Source of the DNA: Burkholderiaceae bacterium
GTDB lineage: Bacteria; Pseudomonadota; Gammaproteobacteria; Burkholderiales; Burkholderiaceae
Direction: 5' to 3'
DNA: 10,209 bases
NCBI GenBank assembly: GCA_025458735.1
Contig: JALORV010000119.1
Location: forward strand, 1-10,209
The notes under the pieces are model-generated. The model made no database searches and was not told the origin of the DNA. It saw nothing but the letters and a program-made list of their open reading frames with translations. The translations under genes and the position numbers were made by a program. Below, in pieces: positions 1 to 6,915 of the stretch. The first letter of the stretch is position 1. Every line of letters begins with the position of its first letter.

Positions 1-576
1 TCGCTGGCGCGCTGGATGCCCTGGTATCACGCCGGCTATGGGCTGGCGGATGTCGAGCGCTGGTACGAAGAAGCCGATCGCATGTGGCGCCAGCGGACCG
101 CCTTTCCGATGGCCATTTTCGAATCGGGGTCGAATCGCCTGCTCGGCGGCGTGGGACTGCACGACATCCAGCTGTATGGCAAGCGCGAGGCCGAGTCCGG
201 CTACTGGGTGCGCAAGTCCGCCTGTGGCCGCGGCGTCGCGGCCACCGCGATCCGGGCAATGGCGGCCTTCGGCGTCAACGAACTCGGGCTGATCCGGGTC
301 TCGATGCGCATCCGCCTCGAGAATCAGTCGAGCCGCCGCGCTGCCGAGCGCGCGGGCGCCCGCTTCGAAGGCGTGCTGCGGCATGGCCTGCTGCTCGGCG
401 ACGCCCGCTTCGATGCCGCGCTGTACTCGCTGCTGCCCGCGGATCTCGGCCCACCGACCCTCTTGTTGCATCACCGTCTCCCGGCCATCCCAGCAGCACC
501 ATCGCTTGCGCGTCGCGGGCGCATCCCGTGTCCACTGGTCAAATGGAGTGACATCGAATGCCGACAGGCACCGTGA
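1..576 (+). CDS. GNAT acetyltransferase, RimJ/RimL-like (5' partial)
   Basis: The frame is open from the first base, so the true start lies upstream; roughly 35-45 N-terminal residues of a typical RimJ/RimL-type protein are probably missing. These enzymes transfer acetyl from acetyl-CoA to an amino group (protein N-terminus, amino acid or small molecule) in the cytoplasm. The recognisable core runs from [18 protein letters not shown] (about 199-252) through [20 protein letters not shown], the usual motif A helix and 'N.aS..v.eK.Gf..eG' region. The acetyl-CoA loop reads CGRGVA, with Cys where Gln/Arg is usual. Homologues typically end soon after a sequence like LYSLLPADL (about 421-447). Here the frame continues some 40 Pro/Ala/Arg-rich residues and overlaps the cold-shock gene by 19 nt, so this tail may be non-native. 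Family call is secure; substrate unknown. Confidence 0.8.
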   Translation, partial: SLARWMPWYHAGYGLADVERWYEEADRMWRQRTAFPMAIFESGSNRLLGGVGLHDIQLYGKREAESGYWVRKSACGRGVAATAIRAMAAFGVNELGLIRVSMRIRLENQSSRRAAERAGARFEGVLRHGLLLGDARFDAALYSLLPADLGPPTLLLHHRLPAIPAAPSLARRGRIPCPLVKWSDIECRQAP

Positions 577-767
577 AATGGTTCAACGAAACGAAGGGCT
601 TCGGCTTCATCAAGCCGGACGACGGCGGCGCTGACTTGTTCGCCCATTACAGCGGCATCAAGTCCAAGGGCTTTCGCACGCTGAAGGAAAACCAGAAGGT
701 CGAATACCAGGTCCAGCAGGGGCAAAAAGGCCCGCAGGCGGTCGAGATCAACGTGCTCGGCGAATAA
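558..767 (+). CDS. cspA: CspA-family cold-shock protein
   Basis: A 69-residue single cold-shock domain, the normal length for the CspA family. These are small cytoplasmic OB-fold proteins that bind single-stranded RNA/DNA and melt mRNA structure. The family opening [15 protein letters not shown] is at residues 4-18, with RNP1 (KGFGFI) at 13-18. RNP2 is LFAHYS at 27-32, a mild variant of the common VFVHFS. The ATG at 558 is preceded by GGAG (545-548) at 9-nt spacing. The gene starts inside the 3' end of the acetyltransferase frame and is followed by a strong intrinsic terminator, so it ends its transcription unit. I could not identify a convincing promoter or a long cold-box leader in the 110 bases upstream, most of which lie in the odd tail of the preceding gene. 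Which paralogue it is, and whether it is cold-inducible, cannot be told from sequence. Confidence 0.95.
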   Translation: MPTGTVKWFNETKGFGFIKPDDGGADLFAHYSGIKSKGFRTLKENQKVEYQVQQGQKGPQAVEINVLGE

Positions 768-786
768 GGCGCCGTCCACTCTCGCG

Positions 787-809
787 GGCCCGCATGGCGG
801 GCCTTTTTT
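787..809 (+). terminator. Intrinsic terminator after cspA
   Basis: A perfect 7-bp GC stem, GGCCCGC (787-793) and GCGGGCC (797-803), with an ATG triloop is followed directly by six T residues (804-809). It lies 19 bases after the cspA stop codon. This is a textbook Rho-independent terminator and separates the cold-shock gene from pckG. Confidence 0.92.
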
Positions 810-912
810 GTCGCCGCTGCCGTTACTGGCGGCCGCGAACGCCGGGGGGCGCCGCATTTGCGCTGCAGCAAGCGGCCGGGGCCGCGGTCGCGCCCGCGTG
901 ACCGCCAGCCGC

Positions 913-918
913 TAGAAT
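913..918 (+). promoter_or_regulatory. Possible pckG -10 box (TAGAAT)
   Basis: TAGAAT matches the sigma-70 -10 consensus at five of six positions and sits in a short AT-richer patch (to about 927) within otherwise very GC-rich DNA. It lies about 140 nt upstream of the pckG start and after the cspA terminator, a sensible place for the pckG promoter. No good -35 hexamer is visible at 16-18 nt spacing, so this is weak and may depend on an activator or be chance. Confidence 0.35.
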
Positions 919-1016
919 CAAAATCTTTCCCGTTGCCGGCAACCTTCAGGCCATCCGCCGAACAGCCGGCCACTCGCGGCCACGATCCGCGATGCGGTCT
1001 GACTCATACAAAGGCA

Positions 1017-1037
1017 GCGCGCCGGTGCCCGGCGCGC
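1017..1037 (+). other. Perfect hairpin in the pckG leader
   Basis: GCGCGCCGG (1017-1025) and CCGGCGCGC (1029-1037) are perfect 9-bp inverted copies around a TGC loop. The hairpin ends 8 nt before the pckG Shine-Dalgarno sequence. There is no T-run, so it is not an ordinary terminator; a 5' UTR structure affecting mRNA stability or initiation, or an operator, is possible. Function is not established. Confidence 0.5.
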
Positions 1038-1045
1038 GTCGAACC

Positions 1046-1051
1046 AGGAGG
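1046..1051 (+). promoter_or_regulatory. Ribosome binding site fixing the pckG start
   Basis: AGGAGG, a full match to the Shine-Dalgarno core, lies 7 nt before the ATG at 1059. It decides the start: the frame is open upstream as far as 858, but no comparable site precedes an earlier start and the extension has no PEPCK-like sequence. A GTG immediately precedes the ATG (GTGATG) and could be used as a minor alternative. Confidence 0.85.
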
Positions 1052-1058
1052 CGCAGTG

Positions 1059-2903
1059 ATGAGCGCAGTGCTTGCGGGGCCGTCGGCCGACGCACCGGCG
1101 TACGTTAAGCATCGGAAACTGATCAGCTGGGTGGCCGGCATCGCCGCGCTGACCAAGCCCGACCGCGTGGTCTGGTGCGACGGTTCGCAGGAGGAGTACG
1201 ACCGGTTGTGCGACGAGATGGTCGCCGCCGGCATGCTGCGGCGGCTGAATCCGGCCAGGCGTCCCAACAGCTTCCTGGCGCTGTCCGACCCCAGCGACGT
1301 GGCTCGGGTCGAGGACCGCACCTTCATCTGCAGCGAGCGCGAGGACGATGCCGGGCCGACCAACAACTGGATGGCGCCGGAGGCCATGCGGGCAACCCTG
1401 CACGGCCTGTTCGACGGCTGCATGCGCGGCCGCACCATGTACGTGGTGCCGTTTTCGATGGGGCCGCTGGGCTCGCACATCAGCCAGATCGGCGTCGAGA
1501 TCTCCGACAGCCCGTACGTGGTCGTCAACATGCGCATCATGACGCGCATGGGCCGCGCCGTGATCGAACTGCTCGGCACCGACGGCGCGTTCGTGCCGTG
1601 CGTGCACTCGGTCGGCAAGCCGCTCGCCCGCGACGAAAAGGATGTTGCCTGGCCGTGCAGCCCGACCAAGTACATCGTGCACTTTCCCGACACCCGCGAG
1701 ATCTGGTCGTTCGGCTCCGGCTACGGCGGCAATGCGCTGCTCGGCAAGAAGTGCCTGGCGCTGCGCATCGCCTCGACCATGGGCCGCGACGAGGGCTGGC
1801 TGGCCGAACACATGCTGATCCTGGCGGTCACCTCGCCGGAAGGGCGCAAGTACCACATAGCGGCGGCCTTTCCATCGGCCTGCGGCAAGACCAACTTCGC
1901 GATGCTGATTCCGCCGCCGGCCTTTGCGGGCTGGCGCGTGACCACGGTCGGCGAGGACATCGCCTGGATCAAGCCGGGCCGCGACGGGCGGCTGTACGCG
2001 ATCAATCCGGAGGCCGGCTGCTTCGGCGTGGCGCCGGGCACTTCGGAGAAGACCAACTACAACGCGATGGCCATGCTGCGCGAGAACGTCATCTTCACCA
2101 ACGTCGCGCTGACCGACGATGGCGATGTGTGGTGGGAAGGCATGGGCCCGGCGCCCGAGCACCTGATCGACTGGCAGGGCAAGGACTGGACGCCGGCCGA
2201 TGGCAAGGCGGGCCGCAAGGCCGCCCACCCGAACGCACGCTTCACCGTGGCGGCGTCGCAGTGCCCGTCGATCGATCCCGACTGGGAGAACCCCGATGGG
2301 GTCGCCATCGACGCCTTCCTGTTCGGCGGCCGCCGCTCGACCACGGTGCCGCTGGTGACCGAGGCGCGCGACTGGGTCGACGGTGTCTACATGGCGGCCA
2401 CGATGGGCTCCGAAACGACCGCCGCGCAGGCGGGGGCCCAGGGCGTGCTGCGACGCGACCCGTTCGCGATGCTGCCTTTCTGCGGCTACCACATGGGTGA
2501 CCACTTCGCGCACTGGATCAAGCTCGGCCAGTCGCTGCAGGCTGCCGGCGTCACTGTGCCGAAGATCTTCACGGTCAACTGGTTCCGCACCGACGTCGAC
2601 GGCAAGTTCGTCTGGCCGGGTTTCGGCGAGAACATGCGCGTGCTGAAGTGGATCGTCGAGCGCGTCGACGGGCGTGCCGGAGGCAGCGAGCACCTGTTCG
2701 GCGTGTCGCCCCGCTACGAAGACCTGACGTGGTCCGGCCTGGGCTTCGACCGCGCGCAGTTCGAGCGCATCACGGCCATCGATGCGGCTGACTGGCGCCG
2801 CGAGATCGATTCGCACGCGGAACTGTTCGCGCGGCTGCAGCCGCGGCTGCCGGTCGAACTCGACCAGGCCCGCGCCGGCATCGCGCAGCGCATTTCCGCC
2901 TAG
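1059..2903 (+). CDS. pckG: Phosphoenolpyruvate carboxykinase (GTP)
   Basis: A 614-residue cytoplasmic enzyme, normal length for the GTP-dependent class, catalysing oxaloacetate + GTP <-> PEP + CO2 + GDP (first committed gluconeogenic step; anaplerotic in reverse). The kinase-1a P-loop PSACGKTNF has catalytic-loop Cys275 and nucleotide-binding Lys277. Metal ligands expected from the rat enzyme are present: the KK pair at 230-231, His251 (AEHMLI) and Asp300 (GEDIAW). Arg83 in DVARVE corresponds to the substrate Arg. [12 protein letters not shown] begins at 422. The guanine pocket aromatics Trp508, Phe509, Phe517 and Phe522 have the same spacing as rat W516/F517/F525/F530. The lid region [11 protein letters not shown] is intact. 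The gene looks complete and monocistronic, with its own leader and a 3' hairpin. The ATP-dependent class (pckA) is excluded by these motifs. Confidence 0.97.
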   Translation: MSAVLAGPSADAPAYVKHRKLISWVAGIAALTKPDRVVWCDGSQEEYDRLCDEMVAAGMLRRLNPARRPNSFLALSDPSDVARVEDRTFICSEREDDAGPTNNWMAPEAMRATLHGLFDGCMRGRTMYVVPFSMGPLGSHISQIGVEISDSPYVVVNMRIMTRMGRAVIELLGTDGAFVPCVHSVGKPLARDEKDVAWPCSPTKYIVHFPDTREIWSFGSGYGGNALLGKKCLALRIASTMGRDEGWLAEHMLILAVTSPEGRKYHIAAAFPSACGKTNFAMLIPPPAFAGWRVTTVGEDIAWIKPGRDGRLYAINPEAGCFGVAPGTSEKTNYNAMAMLRENVIFTNVALTDDGDVWWEGMGPAPEHLIDWQGKDWTPADGKAGRKAAHPNARFTVAASQCPSIDPDWENPDGVAIDAFLFGGRRSTTVPLVTEARDWVDGVYMAATMGSETTAAQAGAQGVLRRDPFAMLPFCGYHMGDHFAHWIKLGQSLQAAGVTVPKIFTVNWFRTDVDGKFVWPGFGENMRVLKWIVERVDGRAGGSEHLFGVSPRYEDLTWSGLGFDRAQFERITAIDAADWRREIDSHAELFARLQPRLPVELDQARAGIAQRISA

Positions 2904-2912
2904 GCTGCCACC

Positions 2913-2934
2913 GGCCCGCAGGGCACTGCGGGCC
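2913..2934 (+). terminator. Hairpin after pckG (terminator-like, no T-run)
   Basis: GGCCCGCA (2913-2920) and TGCGGGCC (2927-2934) form a perfect 8-bp stem with a GGGCAC loop, 9 nt past the pckG stop. The downstream sequence is GTTCGCC and has no T-run, so termination by itself would be weak; it may act as a 3' mRNA stabiliser or with Rho. The stem resembles that of the cspA terminator. Confidence 0.55.
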
Positions 2935-2942
2935 GTTCGCCA

Positions 2943-2971
2943 TTGCCTGCGTCGGCGCGCGCGCACATACT
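2943..2971 (+). promoter_or_regulatory. Possible promoter of the dehydrogenase-liv operon
   Basis: TTGCCT (2943-2948) and CATACT (2966-2971) are separated by 17 nt, each matching four of six positions of the sigma-70 -35 and -10 consensus. The pair lies after the pckG hairpin and 63 nt before the dehydrogenase start, the right place for an operon promoter. It is the best candidate in the 131-base gap but not strong; activator-dependent transcription is plausible. Confidence 0.35.
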
Positions 2972-3034
2972 GCCTGGTTGCGCACGTTCGCTTGCCGGCC
3001 CGCAGTGGTCCGTGCGCCACCGCTGGAGACCTCG

Positions 3035-4174
3035 ATGGCCCTGATCCAGTACATCACGCAGGTGCAGTTCGATTTCGGCGCGGTGCGCCTGGCGCAGGCC
3101 GAATGCGGGCGCGCCGGCATCCGCCGTCCGCTCGTCTGCACCGATCGCGGCATCGTCGCCGCGGGGCTGCTGGCGCGGCTGCTCGAAGCGCTCGGCGAGC
3201 TGCCGGTCGCGGTCTACGACGGCACGCCGTCGAACCCGACCGAGGCCGCGGTGATGGCCGCGGTCGCCGCCTATCGCGAGCACGATGCAGATGGTCTGGT
3301 CGCGCTCGGCGGCGGCAGTGCCATCGACCTTGCCAAGGGCGTGGCGATCATGGCGACGCACCCGGGGCAGCTGGCGGACTACGCCACCATCCTGGGCGGC
3401 AGCCCGAAGATCACGCCGCAGGTCGCGCCGCTGATCGCGATCCCGACCACCGCCGGCACCGGCAGCGAGGTCGCCCGCGGCGCCATCATCATTCTCGACG
3501 ACGGGCGCAAGCTCGGCTTTCACTCCTGGCACCTGGTGCCGAAGACGGCCATCTGCGATCCCGAACTCACCTATGGCCTGCCGGCGCGGCTGACCGCGGC
3601 CACCGGCATGGACGCGATCGCCCACTGCATCGAGACCTTCCTGTCGAAGGCGGTGAATCCGCCGGCCGATGCCATCGCCTACGACGGCCTCGCGCGCGGT
3701 CTCAAGCATGTCGAGACTGCCGTGCGCGAGCCGCGCAATCCGGCAGCGCGCTGGAACATGATGAGCGCCTCGATGCAGGGCGCGATGGCCTTCCAGAAGG
3801 GGCTGGGTGCCGTGCATTCGCTGTCGCACGCGCTCGGCGGCCTGAAGCTCGGTGCCGCGCAGGTCGGCCCGCATCACGGCACCCTCAACGCGGTGCTGCT
3901 GCCGGAGGTGGTGAAGTTCAACGAGCGCGTGGTGCCCGAGCGCGTGCAGTCGATCGCCAGCGTGTTCGGTGTAACCGGCGGCGAGGAGCTCGCGCACGCG
4001 ATACGTTCGCTCAACCGCCGGCTCGAGCTGCCGTCGGGGCTGGCGGAGATGGGCGTCACCGCCGACCTGTACGAGGAAGTCGCGAGCCGCGCGCTGCTGG
4101 ATCACTGCCACGCCACCAATCCGCGCACCGCCACGCACGCGGATTACGTTGCTATGCTCGCCGCCTCCGCGTGA
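3035..4174 (+). CDS. Iron-containing (group III) alcohol dehydrogenase
   Basis: A 379-residue protein, the usual length for the Fe-ADH/dehydroquinate-synthase-like family, which interconverts alcohols and aldehydes/ketones with NAD(P) in the cytoplasm; the family also includes maleylacetate reductases and 4-hydroxybutyrate dehydrogenases. The N-terminal nucleotide-binding half contains GGGSAIDLAKG and PTTAGTGSEV. The metal-binding half has Asp193 and His197 (GMDAIAHCIE), His261 and His265 (AVHSLSHALGG) and His280/His281 (GPHHGTLNA), matching the FucO D196/H200/H263/H277 ligands plus H267, with about five extra residues before the last His. The ATG at 3035 is chosen because GGAG (3025-3028) lies 6 nt before it; the frame is open to an ATG at 2978, but that extension lacks family sequence. 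The 54-nt gap to livG suggests co-transcription with the importer. True substrate unknown. Confidence 0.9.
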   Translation: MALIQYITQVQFDFGAVRLAQAECGRAGIRRPLVCTDRGIVAAGLLARLLEALGELPVAVYDGTPSNPTEAAVMAAVAAYREHDADGLVALGGGSAIDLAKGVAIMATHPGQLADYATILGGSPKITPQVAPLIAIPTTAGTGSEVARGAIIILDDGRKLGFHSWHLVPKTAICDPELTYGLPARLTAATGMDAIAHCIETFLSKAVNPPADAIAYDGLARGLKHVETAVREPRNPAARWNMMSASMQGAMAFQKGLGAVHSLSHALGGLKLGAAQVGPHHGTLNAVLLPEVVKFNERVVPERVQSIASVFGVTGGEELAHAIRSLNRRLELPSGLAEMGVTADLYEEVASRALLDHCHATNPRTATHADYVAMLAASA

Positions 4175-4228
4175 ACAGGCGCGGCAGCGATCGTCCCGCA
4201 ACCCCGGAGCCAGGACAGTAGAAACCCG

Positions 4229-4911
4229 GTGAGCAAGCCGAGCGAGATCATCCTCGAGACCCGCGGCCTGACCAAGGAGTTCAAGGGTTTCGTCGCCGTC
4301 AACGACGTCAGCCTGAAGGTGCGGCGGGGAGCGATCCATGCCCTGATCGGACCCAACGGAGCCGGCAAGACCACCTGCTTCAATCTGCTGACGAAGTTCC
4401 TGACGCCGACGCGCGGCACGATCCTGTTCAACGGCATCGACATCACGCGCGAGACGCCGGAGCACATCGCGCGCCGCGGCATCGTGCGCTCCTACCAGAT
4501 CTCGTCGGTTTTTCCGCACCTCACGGTGCTCGAGAACGTGCGCATCGCCCTGCAGCGCTCGACCGGCCTGTCGTTCCAGTTCTGGCGCAGCGAGCGCGTG
4601 CTCGACGTGATGAACGAGCGTGCGCTGGAACTGCTCGACCAGGTGGACCTGCGGGCCTTCGCGGCGGCAGAGACGGTGTCGCTGCCGTACGGTCGCAAGC
4701 GGGCGCTCGAGATCGCCACCACGCTCGCCACCGAGCCCGAGCTGATGCTGCTCGACGAGCCGACCCAGGGCATGGGCCACGAGGACGTGGCGCGCGTGAC
4801 CGAGCTGATCAAGCGCGTCGCCGCCGGCCGCACGGTGTGTCGAGCGACGCGGCCGTCAAGGAAGCGTACATGGGCACCAGCGACAGCGAACTCGAAGGCG
4901 TGGGGCACTGA
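4229..4911 (+). pseudogene. livG: ABC importer ATPase LivG, internal deletion with frameshift
   Basis: Encodes one of two ATPase subunits of a HAAT-family importer. It starts at GTG 4229; AGGA at 4212 is rather far upstream. Residues 1-203 look normal: Walker A GPNGAGKT (41-48), the Q-loop stretch RSYQISSVFPHLTVLENV, a signature of the SLPYGRKRALEIA kind (151-163) that is common in LivG, and Walker B LMLLDEP (172-178). After GRTV (4837) the frame turns to nonsense. The expected C-terminus resumes one frame over, from about 4837: VSSDAAVKEAYMGTSDSELE, ending at TGA 4909-4911, which overlaps the livF ATG. About 100 nt are missing, including the switch-histidine region (family form MVEHNM). The native stop-start overlap with livF indicates a recent lesion or an assembly error. 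As read, the product should be inactive. Confidence 0.85.
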
Positions 4912-5615
4912 TGGCCACCGCGCTGGAGATCCGAGGGCTGCACGCCTGGTACGGCGAGTCGCACATCCTGCACGGCGTGGACCTGCACGTCGGACGCGGC
5001 GAGGTCGTGACCCTGCTGGGGCGCAACGGCGCCGGGCGCACGACGACCCTGCGCGCGATCATGGGGCTGACCGGCGCACGCAAGGGCTCGATCCAGGTCA
5101 ACGGCACCGAGACGGTCGGCATGGCGACGCACCGCATCGCGCACCTGGGCATCGGCTACTGCCCGGAAGAGCGCGGCATCTTCGCCAGCCTGTCGTGCGA
5201 GGAAAACCTGATGCTGCCGCCGCGGGTGTCGGCCGAAGGCGGCATGAGTGTCGACGAGATCTACGCGATGTTTCCCAACCTGCAGGAGCGGGCGAAGAGC
5301 CAGGGCTCGCGGCTGTCCGGCGGCGAGCAGCAGATGCTGGCGGTGGCCCGCATCCTGCGCACCGGCGCGCACCTCCTGCTGCTCGACGAGATCTCCGAGG
5401 GGCTGGCCCCGGTGATCGTCAAGAAATTGGGGGAGATGATCCGCATGCTGAAGTCGCGCGGCTACACCATCGTCATGGTCGAGCAGAACTTCCGCTTCGC
5501 CGCGCCGCTGGCAGACCGCTTCTATGTGATGGAACACGGGCGCATCGTCGAGTCCTTCGCGGCCGCGGAACTGCGGGCCAAGGAAGAGACGCTGCATCAG
5601 TTGCTAGGGGTCTAG
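4911..5615 (+). CDS. livF: ABC importer ATP-binding protein LivF
   Basis: A 234-residue, full-length LivF-type ATPase that would pair with LivG on the cytoplasmic face of the LivHM channel. It shows Walker A GRNGAGRT (37-44), signature RLSGGEQQMLAVAR, Walker B LLLLDEISEGLAP and a switch position reading MVEQN; Gln instead of His there is usual for LivF. Notably the Walker A lysine is Arg43, where the classical motif needs Lys to hold the ATP phosphates. I have an impression that some proteobacterial LivF homologues share this Arg, but could not check. The ATG at 4911 overlaps the original livG stop (TGATG), the hallmark of translational coupling, and its own Shine-Dalgarno is poor. With livG frameshifted, that coupling is lost in the sequence as given. 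Frame and length are otherwise intact. Confidence 0.93.
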   Translation: MATALEIRGLHAWYGESHILHGVDLHVGRGEVVTLLGRNGAGRTTTLRAIMGLTGARKGSIQVNGTETVGMATHRIAHLGIGYCPEERGIFASLSCEENLMLPPRVSAEGGMSVDEIYAMFPNLQERAKSQGSRLSGGEQQMLAVARILRTGAHLLLLDEISEGLAPVIVKKLGEMIRMLKSRGYTIVMVEQNFRFAAPLADRFYVMEHGRIVESFAAAELRAKEETLHQLLGV

Positions 5616-5647
5616 AGGCAAGTCATCACACCAAAGAGGAGAGAGCA

Positions 5648-6862
5648 ATGAAGTTGAGGAAAGTGGCCGCGGCCTTTGCCGCCTGCGGACTGGCGCTCGG
5701 TTTCACCGGAGCGCAGGCGCAGAAGCTGTCCGGCGACAAGATCGTCATCGGGTTCATCACCGACATGTCGTCGCTGTATTCGGACATCGACGGCCCGGCC
5801 GGCGTCGAGGCAATCCGCATGGCGATCGCCGACATGCAGAAGGAGTTCCCCGGCAAGAAGATCGAGGTCGTGTTTGCCGACCACCAGAACAAGGCCGACA
5901 TCTCCTCGAGCAAGGTGCGCGAGTGGATCGACCAGGCCGGCGCCGACGTCATCATCGGCGGCACCAACTCGGCGGCGCAGCTGGCCGCGGCCAAGGTGGC
6001 GACCGAGAAGAAGCGCCCGATCATCGTGGTCGGCGCCGCCACCTCGCGCCTGACCAACGAGGACTGCTCGCCGTACATCGTCCACTACGCCTACGACACG
6101 ATCGCGCTGGCCAACGGCACCGGCTCGGCGGTGGTGAAGGCCGGTGGCAAGAGCTGGTTCTTCCTGACTGCCGACTACGCCTTCGGGCACTCGCTCGAGA
6201 AGGACACCTCGGACGTCGTCAAGGCGGCTGGCGGTACGGTGGTCGGTGCCGTGCGGCACCCGCTCTCGGCCTCGGACTTCTCGTCGTTCCTGCTGCAGGC
6301 GCAGAACAGCAAGGCGCAGATCCTCGGCCTCGCGAACGCGGGCGGCGACACCATCAACTCGATCAAGGCCGCCAACGAGTTCGGCGTCACCAAGACGATG
6401 AAGCTGGCCGGCCTGCTGATGTTCATCAACGACATCCACAGCCTGGGCCTGAAGACCACGCAGGGCATGTACCTGACCGACGCCTGGTACTGGAACCAGT
6501 CGCCCGAGGCGCGCGCCTGGGGCCGCCGCTTCTTCGAGAAGATCAAGCGCATGCCGTCGTTCCTGCAGGCGGGCAACTACTCGGCCGTGTCGCAGTACCT
6601 GCTGGCCGTCAAGGCGGCGGGCACCGACGACGCCGATGCCGTGATGGCGCAGCTGAAGAAGCAGAAGATCAACGACATGTTCGCCAAGGGCGGGGTGATC
6701 CGCGCCGACGGCCGCATGGTGCACGACATGTACCTGATGCAGGTGAAGGCACCGGAGCAGTCGAAGGAGCCGTGGGACTACTTCAACGTGGTCCAGACGA
6801 TTCCGGGCGACCAGGCCTACCTGCCGCTGGCGCAGTCGCGCTGCTCGCTGGTCAAGAAGTAA
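5648..6862 (+). CDS. livK: Periplasmic substrate-binding protein of the Liv-type importer
   Basis: A 404-residue type-I periplasmic binding protein (Leu/Ile/Val-binding fold), delivering ligand to LivHM. The start follows a strong Shine-Dalgarno, AGAGGAG (5635-5641), at 6-nt spacing. Residues 1-24 form a Sec signal peptide: MKLRK, a hydrophobic core and an AQA cleavage site before Gln25. Cys13 lies in FAAC, a poor lipobox, so a soluble protein is preferred. The mature part begins KIVIGFITDMSSLYSDIDG and continues with family sequence such as ADHQNKADISSSKVREWID, FFLTADYAFGHSLEKD and HPLSASDFSSFL. Cys140 and the near-terminal Cys399 could form a disulfide. This clade is common beside LivHMGF in Burkholderiales; its ligands are mostly uncharacterised, so 'branched-chain amino acid' is only a family label. 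A strong hairpin follows, which could favour high expression relative to the membrane subunits. Confidence 0.93.
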   Translation: MKLRKVAAAFAACGLALGFTGAQAQKLSGDKIVIGFITDMSSLYSDIDGPAGVEAIRMAIADMQKEFPGKKIEVVFADHQNKADISSSKVREWIDQAGADVIIGGTNSAAQLAAAKVATEKKRPIIVVGAATSRLTNEDCSPYIVHYAYDTIALANGTGSAVVKAGGKSWFFLTADYAFGHSLEKDTSDVVKAAGGTVVGAVRHPLSASDFSSFLLQAQNSKAQILGLANAGGDTINSIKAANEFGVTKTMKLAGLLMFINDIHSLGLKTTQGMYLTDAWYWNQSPEARAWGRRFFEKIKRMPSFLQAGNYSAVSQYLLAVKAAGTDDADAVMAQLKKQKINDMFAKGGVIRADGRMVHDMYLMQVKAPEQSKEPWDYFNVVQTIPGDQAYLPLAQSRCSLVKK

Positions 6863-6874
6863 GCCGTCGACCGA

Positions 6875-6898
6875 CACCGGGCGCCCTGGCGCCCGGTG
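6875..6898 (+). other. Strong hairpin between livK and livH
   Basis: CACCGGGCGCC (6875-6885) and GGCGCCCGGTG (6888-6898) are perfect inverted copies separated by CT, in practice a 10-bp stem with a CCTG tetraloop. It starts 13 nt after the livK stop and ends 17 nt before the livH start. No T-run follows, so read-through is expected. Hairpins placed after binding-protein genes in transporter operons commonly protect the upstream mRNA or attenuate downstream expression, giving excess binding protein; that role is inferred here. Confidence 0.65.
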
Positions 6899-6915
6899 GC
6901 TGACCCGCCCACAAG

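Noticed and set aside
858..1058. Possible 67-residue N-terminal extension of PEPCK
   Set aside because: No family sequence, no ribosome site, and it covers the leader hairpin and putative promoter; the AGGAGG before 1059 fixes the start.
918..3020. A 700-codon open frame on the minus strand opposite pckG
   Set aside because: Arg/His/Ala-rich shadow of a GC-rich gene; no domain, and the + strand carries an unambiguous PEPCK.
2978..3034. Longer start for the iron-type alcohol dehydrogenase
   Set aside because: The extra 19 residues lack family similarity, while GGAG lies 6 nt before the ATG at 3035.
2900..4780. A 626-codon minus-strand frame across the dehydrogenase and livG
   Set aside because: Spans two clear + strand genes, has no recognisable domain and shows the low-complexity composition of an antisense shadow.
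4826..4845. Programmed ribosomal frameshift in livG
   Set aside because: No slippery sequence, and a conserved segment of about 33 residues is physically absent, so a frame change alone would not restore the protein.
4838..5647. A real LivG-linker-binding-protein fusion
   Set aside because: The middle is livF read out of frame, while livF itself is intact in its own frame and livK has its own Shine-Dalgarno and signal peptide.
5612..6877. A 421-codon minus-strand frame opposite livK
   Set aside because: Mirror of the livK codon pattern, with no signal peptide, domain or ribosome site.
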